Origin: Neonectria sp. B-13
Taxonomy: Eukaryota > Ascomycota > Sordariomycetes > Hypocreales > Nectriaceae
Length of the DNA: 64,000 nt
Direction: 5' to 3'
Assembly: GCA_002682825.1 (NCBI GenBank)
Contig: NOKP01000013.1
Location: 895,351 to 959,350, forward strand
Under the pieces are notes generated by a model, which worked only from the letters and a program-made list of their open reading frames with translations, did not search any database and was not told the origin of the DNA. Below are positions 48,301-58,830 of the stretch, in pieces; positions within the stretch are counted from its first letter, which is position 1; each line of letters opens with the position of its first letter. The translations under genes and the position numbers were made by a program.

Positions 48301-48340
48301 ATCAATTCCCCTTGTCAAAAACCGCCAGTGATTGCCCAAC
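45316..48340. other. Intergenic region carrying an NRAMP pseudogene
   Basis: Apart from the NRAMP relic at 46148-46754 no coding sequence was found. Flanks are AT-rich. Frames such as 47577-47810 and 48067-48447 are not supported; the second overlaps the leader and start of the next gene. Confidence 0.5.
46148..46754 (+). pseudogene. Decayed NRAMP-type divalent metal transporter gene
   Basis: Fragments of an NRAMP (Smf-type Mn/Fe importer) gene lie in order on the plus strand but in different frames. VDPRNHATGIAA (46148) corresponds to the family's DPGN motif. A second frame from 46182 reads through SNLFAVFS, a stop, then SLAIKLSTVSG and PRWLNYVLYVFAEIAIIATD. From 46406 comes RITPNIIVAGAVG. 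APLIYF lies near 46509, RNKYMTV, a stop, then PGAGRFYVE near 46534, and a C-terminal helix from 46632 (VKMDNSWYMAAFTTLVW, then VANLVLRGKGE). Intact proteins have 500-600 residues; only about 600 bp remain, so the central transmembrane region is deleted. Several frameshifts and at least two in-frame TAG codons are present. The gene cannot make a transporter. Confidence 0.85.
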
Positions 48341-49383
48341 ATGGCTTCAGAGTCGAGCATTGTCCAAGCAGGCAAGATCAACAAGGACCAATTCGAGACC
48401 CTTCTCAGCCAGTATCCCAATCTCATCAAATCTATATCAGAGTCTAAAGGCGGTAAGTCAAGCCTCAAATGCCTCTCCATAATAGCATTAGTAACACGCA
48501 TAATAGCCAAGGATGGCCAGAAGACGCTGCAGGAGTTGGACGACTATCGTTATGACGGGGCCTTGAGGATCTTTTCCGTTGCCAAGCCGCAGCGTCCAAT
48601 GAACCTCGACGATGTCAAGGCACTGGTCGAGTGGAAGTTGTAAGTGTGCACCCTCGGACCTCACCTCCGCGATCCATTTTAGTGGACTTGAAATGTCATG
48701 ACTCCCGAGTTCCTGATCATTCCCTAAACCTGAGAAACCTCGATTCTCTTACCAGACTCCAATCCAGGTTGTGAATCAGCTGACATCCACTCAGACGACA
48801 TGGAAAGTTCCGCCCAACATTGATGAAGTTCGTCTTATCCAATGACGCGGACGTCGCCACGGGCATCATCCTACAAGCGCTGGATGCTTACCAGAAGAAC
48901 TCTGACGCCCAGGCTGCCCTCGACATTCTGACCAAGCTCAAGGGCATTGGTCCTGCAACGGCATCTCTGCTTTTGACCGTACATGACCCTGATCGGGTCA
49001 TCTTCTTCTCCGACGAGGCGTTCTATTGGCTATGCTGCGATGGGAAGAAGAGTCCCATCAAGTACAACGCCAAGGAATACCGTGCCCTGCAGGACACCGC
49101 TGAGGGTCTGACCAAGAGACTCGGAGTGTCTGCAACTGACGTGGAGAAGGTTGCCTACGTCCTCATGAAGCAACCAGGACAGCCACCCAAGCCATCCAAG
49201 CCATCCAAGCCATCCAAGCCATCCAAGCCAGTGAGGCCAGAGAAAGAAGTGGCGCCATCAAAAGCGAAGAAGAGCACAAGACCTTCGTCAACCAAGCGGA
49301 AACCGGATCATGAGCCGGATAACACAGAGGAAAGCACACCCAAGTCCACCGCCCTCAGACGATCAAAAAGAACGAGGGCCTAG
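48341..49383 (+). CDS. Uncharacterised 277-aa protein with a helix-hairpin-helix-like core
   Basis: Exons are 48341-48452, 48507-48639 and 48795-49383, giving 277 aa. The N-terminal half contains LQELDDYRYDGALRIFSVAK and VEWKLRHGKFRPTLM. The middle has ILTKLKGIGPATASLLLTVH followed by DRVIFFSDEAFYWL. The KGIGPATA loop resembles the hairpin of DNA glycosylases and other helix-hairpin-helix proteins, but no glycosylase catalytic Asp/Lys can be assigned with confidence. The C-terminal 90 residues are basic and disordered, starting with five K/P/S repeats and ending in SKRTRA, so nuclear location is likely. The first intron is 54 nt, a multiple of three, and has no stop in frame, so retaining it would still give a full protein. 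Confidence 0.82.
49183..49227 (+). repeat. 9-bp coding minisatellite, K-P-S repeats
   Basis: The unit CCATCCAAG occurs four times perfectly after one variant copy, encoding repeated Pro-Ser-Lys inside the 277-aa protein's tail. Copy number is likely to vary between strains. Confidence 0.9.
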
Positions 49384-49941
49384 CTGCTCCTCGAACACAC
49401 CCATGTCCTGGGGATATGAGCCCTCAATCCCTGTACCCCAGACGCCATTGCATCGCAGGAACAACTGATCTGCATGTATGATGCACGACACGGCCGATGG
49501 CAGAACCATGAGTCACTTCAAGTCCCGAAGAATCTCCCATTGGGACCGGGATGCTCAACATGTCCCGGCCCCGGCTTGGCGGCCCGCGATAGCGACAAGC
49601 ATCCGAAGAATACTCCGCAACCGAAGAATTACCGCAAGGTGAACGCTTTTGGCCTGGACGTGTTGGCCATCTTGAGAGGACGTCACAATAACAAATGTCA
49701 ACGCAAGCTGCCTATCCAGCACATCATATCGGTTGCTGGGACGGGAGATCCAGACTAAAAGCGACACATGCCCACACATGCATACCGCCTTCGCCTCCGC
49801 CTCGACATCATGGGAAGCGGTTTCTGTAATTTCATCGCCGGCCTATCCTCTTCCTGTTCTTGTCTGTATCTCGTTTCCGAGAAGATAGCTTCCTTGGTGT
49901 TGCTCTAGTCTTCCATCTGACACAACCCATCAAAATACATC
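49384..49941. other. Intergenic region, no gene seen
   Basis: This holds the 3' end of the preceding gene and the promoter of the DUF1479 gene. The open frame at 49474-49758 has no recognisable features. Confidence 0.5.
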
Positions 49942-51381
49942 ATGTCGCCTTCAGACCACAGCCATGGGCCCTCAAGTAGCATGTTCGCCGAAACTACAGA
50001 GCCTCTGCCCCTGCCTCTACGGTTCGCAAAAGTGAAGCAAGGCCTGATTGCCGGGAGGGAGACGCAGATTGTCGCCTCGTGGAAAAGACTGCTCATCAAG
50101 TTGCGCGCCGAGATCGAGGTCATCGCAAGCGCGGGCCCCAGCATCTTCCCCTCCATCGCGTTCGCAGACCTCCGCGATGCGTCCAGGGCGGAGGACTTCT
50201 CGTCGAAGCTGAAGGAACGAGGCGTCGCCGTCATCCGCGGCGTCATTCCCCGAGACACAGCAGTGCAATGGAAGACGGCCACAGACTCGTACCTCGACGA
50301 GGACCCTCGCGCCCGTCGTCTACCCACCCACGATCCGCACCTCTATGGCGTCTACTGGTCCCCCGCGCAGATCAAAGCCCGAGCCCACGAGAACGTCATC
50401 TTCGCCCAGCGCTTCCTTATGAACCTTTGGCGCTCGTCCGATCCAGCCGCCCTCGTTAGCCCCAACTTCCCTGTCAGCTACGCCGACCGCCTCCGGATCA
50501 GGAGCCCGGACGACGAGACATGCTCGCTGAGCGTCTACGTCGACGGCGGGAGCGTCGAGCGCTGGGAGTCGGACGGATACGGCGTGGGAGCGACGTACCA
50601 GCGCATCTGGGACGGCAACTGGGAGGACTACGATCCGTGGGAAAGCAGCACGCGGCTCAAGGTGTCGAGCGATCTGTACAACGGCGACGGCGTGTGCACC
50701 ATGTTCCGCATGTTCCAGGGCTGGCTCTCTCTCAGCGATCTCCCCGTCGGCGAGGGCACCCTGCTGCTATGTCCCATGATCCGATGGTCCACGGCGTACC
50801 TGCTCCTCCGGCCGTTCTTCTCGCCCATCAACGCCTTGCCGACCCATCCAGACTTTCTCGCGCCGGAGAACTGGAAGCTGGAGCAACCTCCCTCGTCAGT
50901 CATCCAAGGCGCCTTACCCTCGTATCCCCAGGAACTCAACAACGCCTTACACCCACACCTGCAACTAGCACGCAGCATGGTGCATATCCCTCGCCTCGAG
51001 CCCGGCGACTACCTCGTCTGGCACTGCGACGCAGTCTACGCCCTCGACCGTCTCCGGCGCCCCGACCTCCCCGGGACCACCGTCATGTACTTGCCGGCCT
51101 GCCCGCTGACGCAGACCAATGCCCTGTACCTCACCCGCCAGCGCAAGGCCTTTCTGCTGGGCCACCCGAGCCCGGACTTCGGCGGCGTCTTCGGCGAGAG
51201 CGCCCGCACGGGGAACTCGGGCGTCCAGGCAGTTGGCGAGGCGGGCGGCGTCGAAGGCCTGCGGGCAATGGGCTTGCTGCCGTGGGACGAGGATGAAGCG
51301 AAGGATGACTGTGAACAGGAGGTGTTGGAGACAGCGAACGGCATATTGTTTCCGGAAAAGTATGACTTGGGATACTACTAA
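49942..51381 (+). CDS. DUF1479 family protein (putative Fe(II) oxygenase fold)
   Basis: This single-exon gene encodes 479 aa. It matches the DUF1479 family, whose bacterial members include YbiU, and which adopts the double-stranded beta-helix of iron oxygenases. Visible family features are FADLRDASRAEDFSSKLKER near residue 75, then GVAVIRGVIPRD, HLYGVYWSPAQ, QRIWDGNWEDYDPW, and MFRMFQGWLSLSD. Near the C-terminus is PGDYLVWHCDAVYAL, where the His and Asp could be metal ligands. Fungal copies are often found in accessory or metabolic gene sets, and their substrate is unknown. Length is typical for fungal members. It converges on the BAP31 gene, with 444 bp between the stop codons. Confidence 0.85.
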   Translation: MSPSDHSHGPSSSMFAETTEPLPLPLRFAKVKQGLIAGRETQIVASWKRLLIKLRAEIEVIASAGPSIFPSIAFADLRDASRAEDFSSKLKERGVAVIRGVIPRDTAVQWKTATDSYLDEDPRARRLPTHDPHLYGVYWSPAQIKARAHENVIFAQRFLMNLWRSSDPAALVSPNFPVSYADRLRIRSPDDETCSLSVYVDGGSVERWESDGYGVGATYQRIWDGNWEDYDPWESSTRLKVSSDLYNGDGVCTMFRMFQGWLSLSDLPVGEGTLLLCPMIRWSTAYLLLRPFFSPINALPTHPDFLAPENWKLEQPPSSVIQGALPSYPQELNNALHPHLQLARSMVHIPRLEPGDYLVWHCDAVYALDRLRRPDLPGTTVMYLPACPLTQTNALYLTRQRKAFLLGHPSPDFGGVFGESARTGNSGVQAVGEAGGVEGLRAMGLLPWDEDEAKDDCEQEVLETANGILFPEKYDLGYY

Positions 51382-51825
51382 TTCTTGCCCGGTGTTTAAT
51401 CAGTGACGACGAGATTGTGTGTCATCTAGGTGAAGGATTTAATTAATTATACAAAGCATCACGAGCATCTTTGAGGAAAAGCGGAACTGAGCAATGTGGC
51501 ATGCAATTCAGGTCGGATCACTTCACTTTTGGATGAATACAAGAAAGATTTAGCTTAGATAAGTCCGTGGTTCGTCTCGATTTACTGTCGCTCAATTGTG
51601 CCACTACTTGACATGGTAGCCCACGCTCGTTCGTTTTGTTCCTTTCGTTCCCTTCGTTCCATATCGAAGCTATCCATCCGCATCCGAGATAATCATACTC
51701 TCCCTTCTAGCTTCCTCTTTGCATCATTACTGACCGCTATTCTCCAACATTTTGTTCCACGTCCGAGTTCCACTGCAGATTTTCTCTTTTCATCGTTCAG
51801 TCCCAGAGAGTTAGGGAGAAACTAT
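51382..51825. other. Intergenic region between convergent stop codons
   Basis: This AT-rich stretch should contain both 3' untranslated regions. The open frame at 51598-52266 is antisense to the BAP31 gene and is not supported. Confidence 0.5.
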
Positions 51826-52662
51826 TTATTTGGACTTCTTGCCCTCACCATCCAGCTGGGTGGCAGCGTACTTGTCGCTAAGCTCGTCGTAGCTCTTGTG
51901 GAGCCCCTCGCTCTGCTTCTTGAGGGTCTGAAGGTCCTGCTCCTTGCGCGCAAGCTCCTTTCGGAGGGTGGCAATCTCGCCGGGGTTGCCGGCGGCGGCA
52001 AGCTTCGCGCTCTCCTTGGTGTTCGCGTTGGTACCCTCGTAATCGCGGATCTTGTCCTCAAGGCGCATGACCTCGATGATCATAACATAGGTGCGGTTCA
52101 AGATGAGGGACAGGAAGAGCGTGAAGCCGCAAAGGTACATGTTGCGCTGCGAGTAGAACTTGCGGGCCTGGACTTCAAGGCGCTCGTGACCCATGACGGC
52201 GGCACTAGAGAAGGACAATTATTAGCAACTGTAACCCGGTGGTTCGGGGAGCTCGAAGGAATATGACGTACCCTCCATGCTTAGTTTGTTCGGTGGCGGC
52301 GAGGAGCTCAAGCTGGACGCGGTAGACACGGTTGACACTGTCGATGAACAGGATCAGGATGAAGATGAAGGTAATCTTCATCCAATACTGAATTTTGGCG
52401 ACAATTGGGTTCTCGGAGATGAAGCTATTTCCACAAGGTCAGCGCTGACGTCGGCGTGGTGGGGGAGGAGAGGGGTGGTCCGGTACGCACGTGAAGATCC
52501 TTCGCTTCACGTTGAAGGGCAACGGCACAATCAGAAGCATGAAGAGGGTCATCTCGAAGACGAGGAGGACGAACACCTATTGCCGTACAGTTAATGTCTG
52601 GAGCTTCGCAGCCAAGTTCCGAGGACTGGGGAGCTACGCACGAGGGTGTAGTAGAGCGTCAT
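51826..52662 (-). CDS. YET3: BAP31/Yet-type endoplasmic reticulum membrane protein
   Basis: BAP31 homologues are ER membrane proteins that act in protein export and quality control. Exons are 52642-52662, 52491-52576, 52272-52424 and 51826-52204, giving 212 aa (yeast Yet3 has 203). There are three hydrophobic segments: TLVFVLLVFEMTLFMLLIVP at the N-terminus, ITFIFILILFIDSV, and YLCGFTLFLSLILNRTYVMI. The basic KRRIF follows the first. The C-terminal third is a charged coiled coil (ATLRKELARKEQDLQTLKKQ). The protein ends K-K-S-K, a dilysine KKxx signal for retrieval to the ER. The first exon has seven codons. Which Yet paralogue it matches is not resolved. Confidence 0.92.
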
Positions 52663-53439
52663 GTTGACGGTGGGAGGGGCAAGCTCAAATGCGGGCGCTT
52701 CGAAATAGCAAGTAGGGTATAGACAAGCAGATGGAGACGTGAAGTCGAGAGGTTGAGTTTGGTGCGAAAGAGACGCAGTTCGTGGGAAGCTCCTGTTTAT
52801 GTATCCGATCAGGTATCAGGAAGGGGAGGCGACGTGTTGGAAGAGGAGGAGAAAGAGGAAAAGGTGGTCAGTTGCCCTGGCCGAGCTGTCGTGCGTTTCG
52901 TGGCAGAAAGCTGGCTGCTTCCGTTCTTGTCGAATCGAATCGACAACGTCATCGTCTGCTGTGGCTGGACAGCGGGTCTTTGAGAGTGGGGCTGGGGTCT
53001 AGCGCGTCTTACGTACCGTACTGTGCAAAATCCACTGTCTCTGAGACTGTGCGTGCCTGTGTAGGTTCCGCTTATCATGTCTGACGTAGCTGTGGCTTAA
53101 CGAAGCCAATTTGTGCAAGACCACAAGTTGTGGGGAGGTGAGCATGTGAGTGCGTATAATTAATTAATGAGTCTACAAACCTAGCGGCTTGTCGGTCATT
53201 CAATTGAATCGCTCAGCAACAAAAGACACCAACAAACCAGTCCAAGCAATGTATAAACATTTTGATAGCTAGTGCTCAAACCTCCCTACCACCTACCTAT
53301 CCACGCAATGCCTGGCCCAATAGTCCTTTGTTTTCGCCATCCCTTCTGCTAGAACCCCGAAACAACACACGAGATTTCCTACCCTGCCAGAGACGGGCCA
53401 CTTCCCAATTATCTTACAATTGCAATCCATTAGAGGCCC
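52663..53439. other. Intergenic region, no gene seen
   Basis: This lies between the BAP31 start codon and the KMT6 stop codon. Open frames at 52753-53084 overlap in all three frames and are not supported. Confidence 0.5.
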
Positions 53440-56400
53440 TTACTGACTCCCACCCCACTGCTCCTCCTCTCTGAACTTCGCTGGTAGCCGGCGGTTTCTC
53501 GTGTTCCTATCTAGGCGCCGTCGTATCATCACATCCTCGTCCTCCTCGTCCTCATATTCGTCTCCTATGTGACGCTGCATAGAGTCGTCTGCTGCGTCTT
53601 CGCTGTCCTCGATTTCTTCCGCGATGCCTCGTGGCGGCTGTAGCGGTTGGGGAGTGATAACTGCAACCGATCCCAGCTCCGGACTTGCACCCCGGACCTG
53701 TTCAAGGGCTGTAGTTGTCGACGGCTCCGGGGCAGGAGCGGGAGTGGTAGAAACACCACTGACAGGAGGGGGCTTGAGCACTGCCATGCGAGGATACTTT
53801 CTAGGTCTTCCACTTCCCGGTCTAGCTCCGCCTCGTTTACCTCGAGTCTTCGGCTCACCGCGACCATGGCTCACCTGCTCAGAAACTTCGGTCTTGGGTG
53901 CTTTTTGGCGTGTTCGTCTGCGAAGCCTCGATCCAGATTTTGTTAACGGTTCGTCTGAATCGATCGTTCCTGGGGACTGGGACTCATCATAAGAGCCAGT
54001 TGCGTCTGTTCCTGTAGGATGGTATTCCTCTTCTTCAGAGTCATCGCGCAGCCCTCGCTTGCGCTTACGGCTTGGTTTCAATGTCTCCAAATTGGACCCG
54101 TCAAGCATCGCCGCGTCTTCGTTTTCGGTACCCAAAGGCGCCGCTTGTGGTATCGCCTTGGCCTTCCCAGGCTTCTTCTTGTCTGCCTTGGGCGCCTTTC
54201 TGGCGACTCCCGCTCCACTAGCGGCGGTGTTTGGCCGACGTCCTCTCTTCTTAGCCTGTTCAGGTTTCCCTCCAGCCTTAGTGTCGAGGAGCTTCTTGGT
54301 CAGGTTGGGGAAGTTCTCGCCATAGTTGAAAAACAGTTCTTCACCAGCCTCGATATCGCGCATGGCCGAAAACTTGATCCGATACTCGCCGTTGACGTAC
54401 AGAATTCGGGGCGTGATGTTGCATCCGCGCTTGTCGCTCTCCGAGGCGTGGTTGATGTATCGGCTGAGGTTGCCGTATATGGCTGCGTCGACCCAAATGC
54501 CCTCGTTTTCCAAGAGTGTGAACACGTACGAAATGTTAGACTCCTCGTCTCCTCGTCTCGCTTCTCTTCGAACACCTTCGTCATGGCTGATGAGTTCTCC
54601 AACGTACTCAATGATGAAATCATCCTGGGCGATGTCCTGGGCCGTGTAGAGGCCATATCCCACTCCCTCAAGTTGGCTTTGACCCAGAAGAAGGGCCTTT
54701 GCTTCTCCCCGTTGCAGGGCGCAGTTCTGGCAGCCTGTTGAATGCAGGACTTCGTCTCCAGCATGTTCTGGGTCGGCCCTTTCGAACGCACCGCAAGTGC
54801 CACAAAGCTCAGGATCGCATTCGCGATTCAACTGCGCGCAAATGCACGGCCTATCCTTTTGCTTTGAGAAGCAGGTCTTGCCTTGTGAATGACACGCGCA
54901 GCCGGTAAATTTATACGCACATGTTTCCACTGAGCAGCCGCAGAATTTCTCACAGAGGAGGCCTTGTTGGACACACGTGCAACTATCAAGAGTGCATGGC
55001 CCGTCATGGGCACATGGCTCAAATAACTCTCGTCGCTGATGCTCATGACTCAAGGTGTGGTCTTGCCAATCGCCGATAAGTGTCTTCTTGAACCGGTCAA
55101 ACCATGACACCGTTCTAATTTGCGGCCTGCTGGTGGGTTCAGGCTGTGGCAGCGAGAGCTGCAGTAACTCATATTCGTGGTAAACGTCGCAGCAGTCGCG
55201 GTCGAGGAAGTCTGCAACCAAACACAACGGGTCCCGCTTCACCTTGCTGCGATCTGCTGTGATAATTATAGATCGTAGGACGATATGTTCATCCTCTGAC
55301 CATGGAGGTCGCGTTGGCGGGGAATTGAACTCGAGATAGCAACTGCGATTGCAGGGGCTCGAAGGGTTCGAATGACCGTTGACGAGGCCGTCACCGTCGC
55401 CATCAATAGGGATACGTCGTCGTCGCTTCAGGGTGTCCGAGAGTCGAGACATGATAGAAAATGTCCGCTTGCAATTCTGGGCGTCATACTCGCCGTGTTC
55501 GCAAGAGTGGCTGTAACAAATGAGGCAGCCAAGGATGCAATAAGTCCCCAAGTTGTACTCGGCCAGCTCGTCCTCGTTCTCATTCTGAGAATTAGAGCCA
55601 TCCTTGGCTGTCGGCTTAGAATCCATAATACTATCAACCGACTCGTCAAGCAAGAGCACATCGCGCAACTCAATCTGCTTTAGGTGGGGTTGGTCCTTGT
55701 GGAACACAAGATGGAAGGCTTCGGTAAACATCTCGGCCGCCCTGTTTGCTTCGGAGGAGGTCGCAGTGTCGGCTTCACGATGCGAATTTAGGATATCCGT
55801 TTTCTGGCGAGGAGTGATAGCGTCGTCGGGCTCTTGACTAGCCATATACCGAATAAGAGTCGACTTGTTGCAGCCAGGGATTGCCAGCTTGTCCAGCCAA
55901 TTCTCCAGATAAAGGGAGACTGTCGCGGCATATTCTGATCGGACAGTGAGGGAGACTTTGTCCTCTCGACTCATCGGCTTGAAGCCAGATTTCCGGTCAA
56001 TGTCTTCCAGCTCCTGCAGCCAATGGTTGTATTTCGTCTCTTCCGAGCTTTCCAGGTCTCTCAGATGGGGGACAAACGTCAGCATAGTGTTGGGGGTCAG
56101 CATGTTCTTTTTGATTTCCACGTGGTGGAATCGATACCGAGGAACACGTTCTTCATCGGTCTGAATGCACAGAACCCGATGTCGTTCCTCGCGACCGTCT
56201 TTCTTGACTTTGCTGTGCTGTCGGTGTTGCTTATCTGGTGTCAGTGGAGATGTTGTGTGGGGAGGCGGGGTCTAGCTACCTTGAATTTCACCCTCATGCT
56301 TTCATCTGGTGCGTCCTGCATGGGCTTCGCGCTGAGTCCGGCGAAAAGGTCGGTTCCTGTGTGAACACGATGCTCAGTGGCCTCGGTTGAATCGATGATG

Positions 56401-56987
56401 TAGGTGGCCAGCTGTGCATGTCCATCTTTGATGTCTTGTCGAGAGATGTTCAACGAGTCAGCGATGCGACGAACATCCCAATGCAGCTTTCTGGGGGTTT
56501 CGGCCTTGGGAGTTGCGTCCTTGGCTGGTTGGCGGGCCTTGGTAGGATGGAGCTCCAAAGGCGGCGTTACTTGCTGGAAGCCAGTACTGACCACGACACC
56601 CGAGAGCCTGGCCATGTCGCGAGCATTGTCGGCGACGGGATTCGTCGTGGCGGGAAAGGACGGCGGCCTCGGAGCGGAAGCGGGAGCGGGTGCATGCGCC
56701 GGCAAGGCGATAGGGGTCTGAGGTTGACTGAAGGTGATGGAGTTGAGCCTTCTGAGGGGAGGAGGGCTGACGGGGGCTCGGGAGATGGAGGTGCGATGGC
56801 TCATGCTCAGGTGCGCGTTGGGCGATGAGCGAACCGGCAAGGAATCAAGTCGCGGAAGGAAGATTCCCGCTGCGGCCGTCGGGGACTCCTGCAGGCGAGC
56901 GAGGATTTGTGAGGTTGGAGAGGTCGGAGTGACCTCGGAATCCTCCGAGGCGTCCTGGGTCAGGTCGATAATGTTTCCGCCAGCCAT
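53440..56987 (-). CDS. KMT6: KMT6, EZH2-type histone H3K27 methyltransferase (PRC2)
   Basis: KMT6 is the catalytic subunit of Polycomb repressive complex 2 and places H3K27me3 on silent chromatin, including many secondary-metabolite clusters in Fusarium-type fungi. Exons are 56280-56987 and 53440-56229, giving 1165 aa. The N-terminal 230 residues are Pro/Ser-rich. A cysteine-rich CXC/pre-SET region covers about residues 642-737 (CTCVQQGLLCEKFCGC, CACHSQGKTC, CICAQLNREC). The SET domain follows at about 747-877: GYGLYTAQDIAQDDFIIEYV, SRYINHASE with N-H at about 829, and AGEELFFNYGEN. The usual EZH2 NHS appears as NHA. A disordered basic C-terminus of about 290 residues follows, with GRPRKYPRM resembling an AT-hook. 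The acceptor at 56230 was chosen by phase. Confidence 0.93.
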
Positions 56988-58830
56988 GGCTGCTGTCGAC
57001 GACGTATCAACAAGGTTTTCAGGATTGCCCCTCTCCTTCTCCGTGAGCCGCTTCCACCATTCTACAAAAGACGTGCTTGATGCCAGCGTTAAGGCTGGCG
57101 CGGCGAAGGCGTTGGGTTTGGTTTAAGGTGAGGCAGGTAGGTATGAACCGGAGATGTTGTAAGGAAGAGAATGGCCGGTCACGGTTGCCGGAAAACGCGT
57201 TTGCCACAAAACCAGGAGACGTGGGGACTAAGAAAGTGCAGCCTTTTAGAAGAACTTAAAGCGGTAGACACTGATGCGGCCAGCTGGGTACTACCCAAAA
57301 AAGGCTCTATGCGATGGTCCTATGGTGTGCGAAACGCGATGCATGGAATCTCTGTCCGTTTGTCGCACTTGAGGGTCTCTGGTGAATGAGTGATGGATGA
57401 GTGAGTGATGGACACGCGTTGAGGAGTCTGCACAGGCGGCAGGCAGGGGGGGCGCGTTACCAACTGAGTTTAGGCTCGATTTGTGCTGCGCAACGCTTTT
57501 CCACTTTGGACAGGCCAATGAATTGCCACAGCTGGCTAAGATTATGGATCCAACGGGATCAGCGAGTAAAGAAGAAACTCTTGATCCTGAAACTGAATTT
57601 ATTAAATATAAAAATGTGTTCCTCGATTTACCAGGATACATCTAGGATATGGGATACGATTGTCCCACGGCACCAGTAGAGCACCTCATAGCGGAGCCCG
57701 TGCTTCTCCGTCCGAGGTGACCCGACGCAAATTACACATCGCAGTCCAGCCGAAATGTCAACGAATGAACCACGCGGGGACTTATAACTTATAATAACCA
57801 TATTCCTAAGTTGTCAGATACCTGGCCTCTACCAGCACTTGGTGCGCCCTAGCTTTGGTAGATCCGTTCAGGGATCCTGCATTTGAAAAACAGACACATT
57901 AAACAGACGTTTCCGTTGCTCTGAGGAACAAACATGACTACGAACGACAGGCCCGGAACAAGCACATAGTAATGATATGTACTAAATACGAAGGAGACTG
58001 GTCCTTTGAGCCTCGCCAGAACACAATAGATAGCTCTGTTGGGCTGTGCATTGATGACTAAAAGGACCCTGTTTCAACGGCTGACATCAACACCAAACAC
58101 AACATCCGTAACGGACTTGCGGATCCACGATCGTCCGCCACGTTCTTCGGGATCCGGTATTTGCTGGGCCCGATAAGGACCGCGCAACCCTGAAAACCGG
58201 CATCCCAAGACCCCGACCCAATGCTTCAATTCCGTCATTACTCCTCTTAGCTCACAAACTAGCGCCACCACAACTCGAAGTTTCGTGCGCCGCTACGAGC
58301 CGCATGCGGGATGGCCAGCCAACGGAAGTGAGACTGGACCGTCAGGAAGAAGAATCCTCCCTTGGCCACAGACTTGAGCTGAACTGCCCACTGCGTAAAC
58401 CTGAGCCAATAGCGGGGCTTGTAGATATACTTGGAATCAGTCCTACGGTAGGTGAACCCTGATGTACCAGAACTTGAACTAGCAGCCGCCGACTGTACCG
58501 GCGCTTTGTTGATGAGCACACCACCCACTTCTGACCTTGTGGATCCCAGATGACGTCGCCGACAACGCGCTGCCTCCAAATGTGACGATCTTCTCCTCCA
58601 CAACATCTCCTCCATGCCTCTCGGCCATCCTTTATAACGTTCCCCGTCAGCCCAGCCTGGATCCCCTCCTGCTCTTGCCCATCTACCCCTTGTTTCTCTT
58701 GCAGTACTTCTCCATCAAACCACGTTTATCTCCACTACATCCCCTGTTCACCCGCCTGAGTCCCTTTTCTGCTCCACAGCTGTTCATCACGGTACTACAG
58801 TCGTTGTCGACTCGCCGCATCACCACCATC
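56988..58830. other. Divergent intergenic region between KMT6 and PIL1
   Basis: This 1.8-kb region separates two outward-facing start codons and should contain both promoters. No gene is seen; frames at 57291-57641 and 58259-58615 are not supported. The part from 58600 to 58830 is C/T-rich, as expected for the PIL1 leader. Confidence 0.5.

Noticed and set aside
50520..51296. Plus-strand open frame of 258 codons
   Set aside because: It is a shadow of the DUF1479 gene in a second frame, rich in Arg and Pro without domain features.
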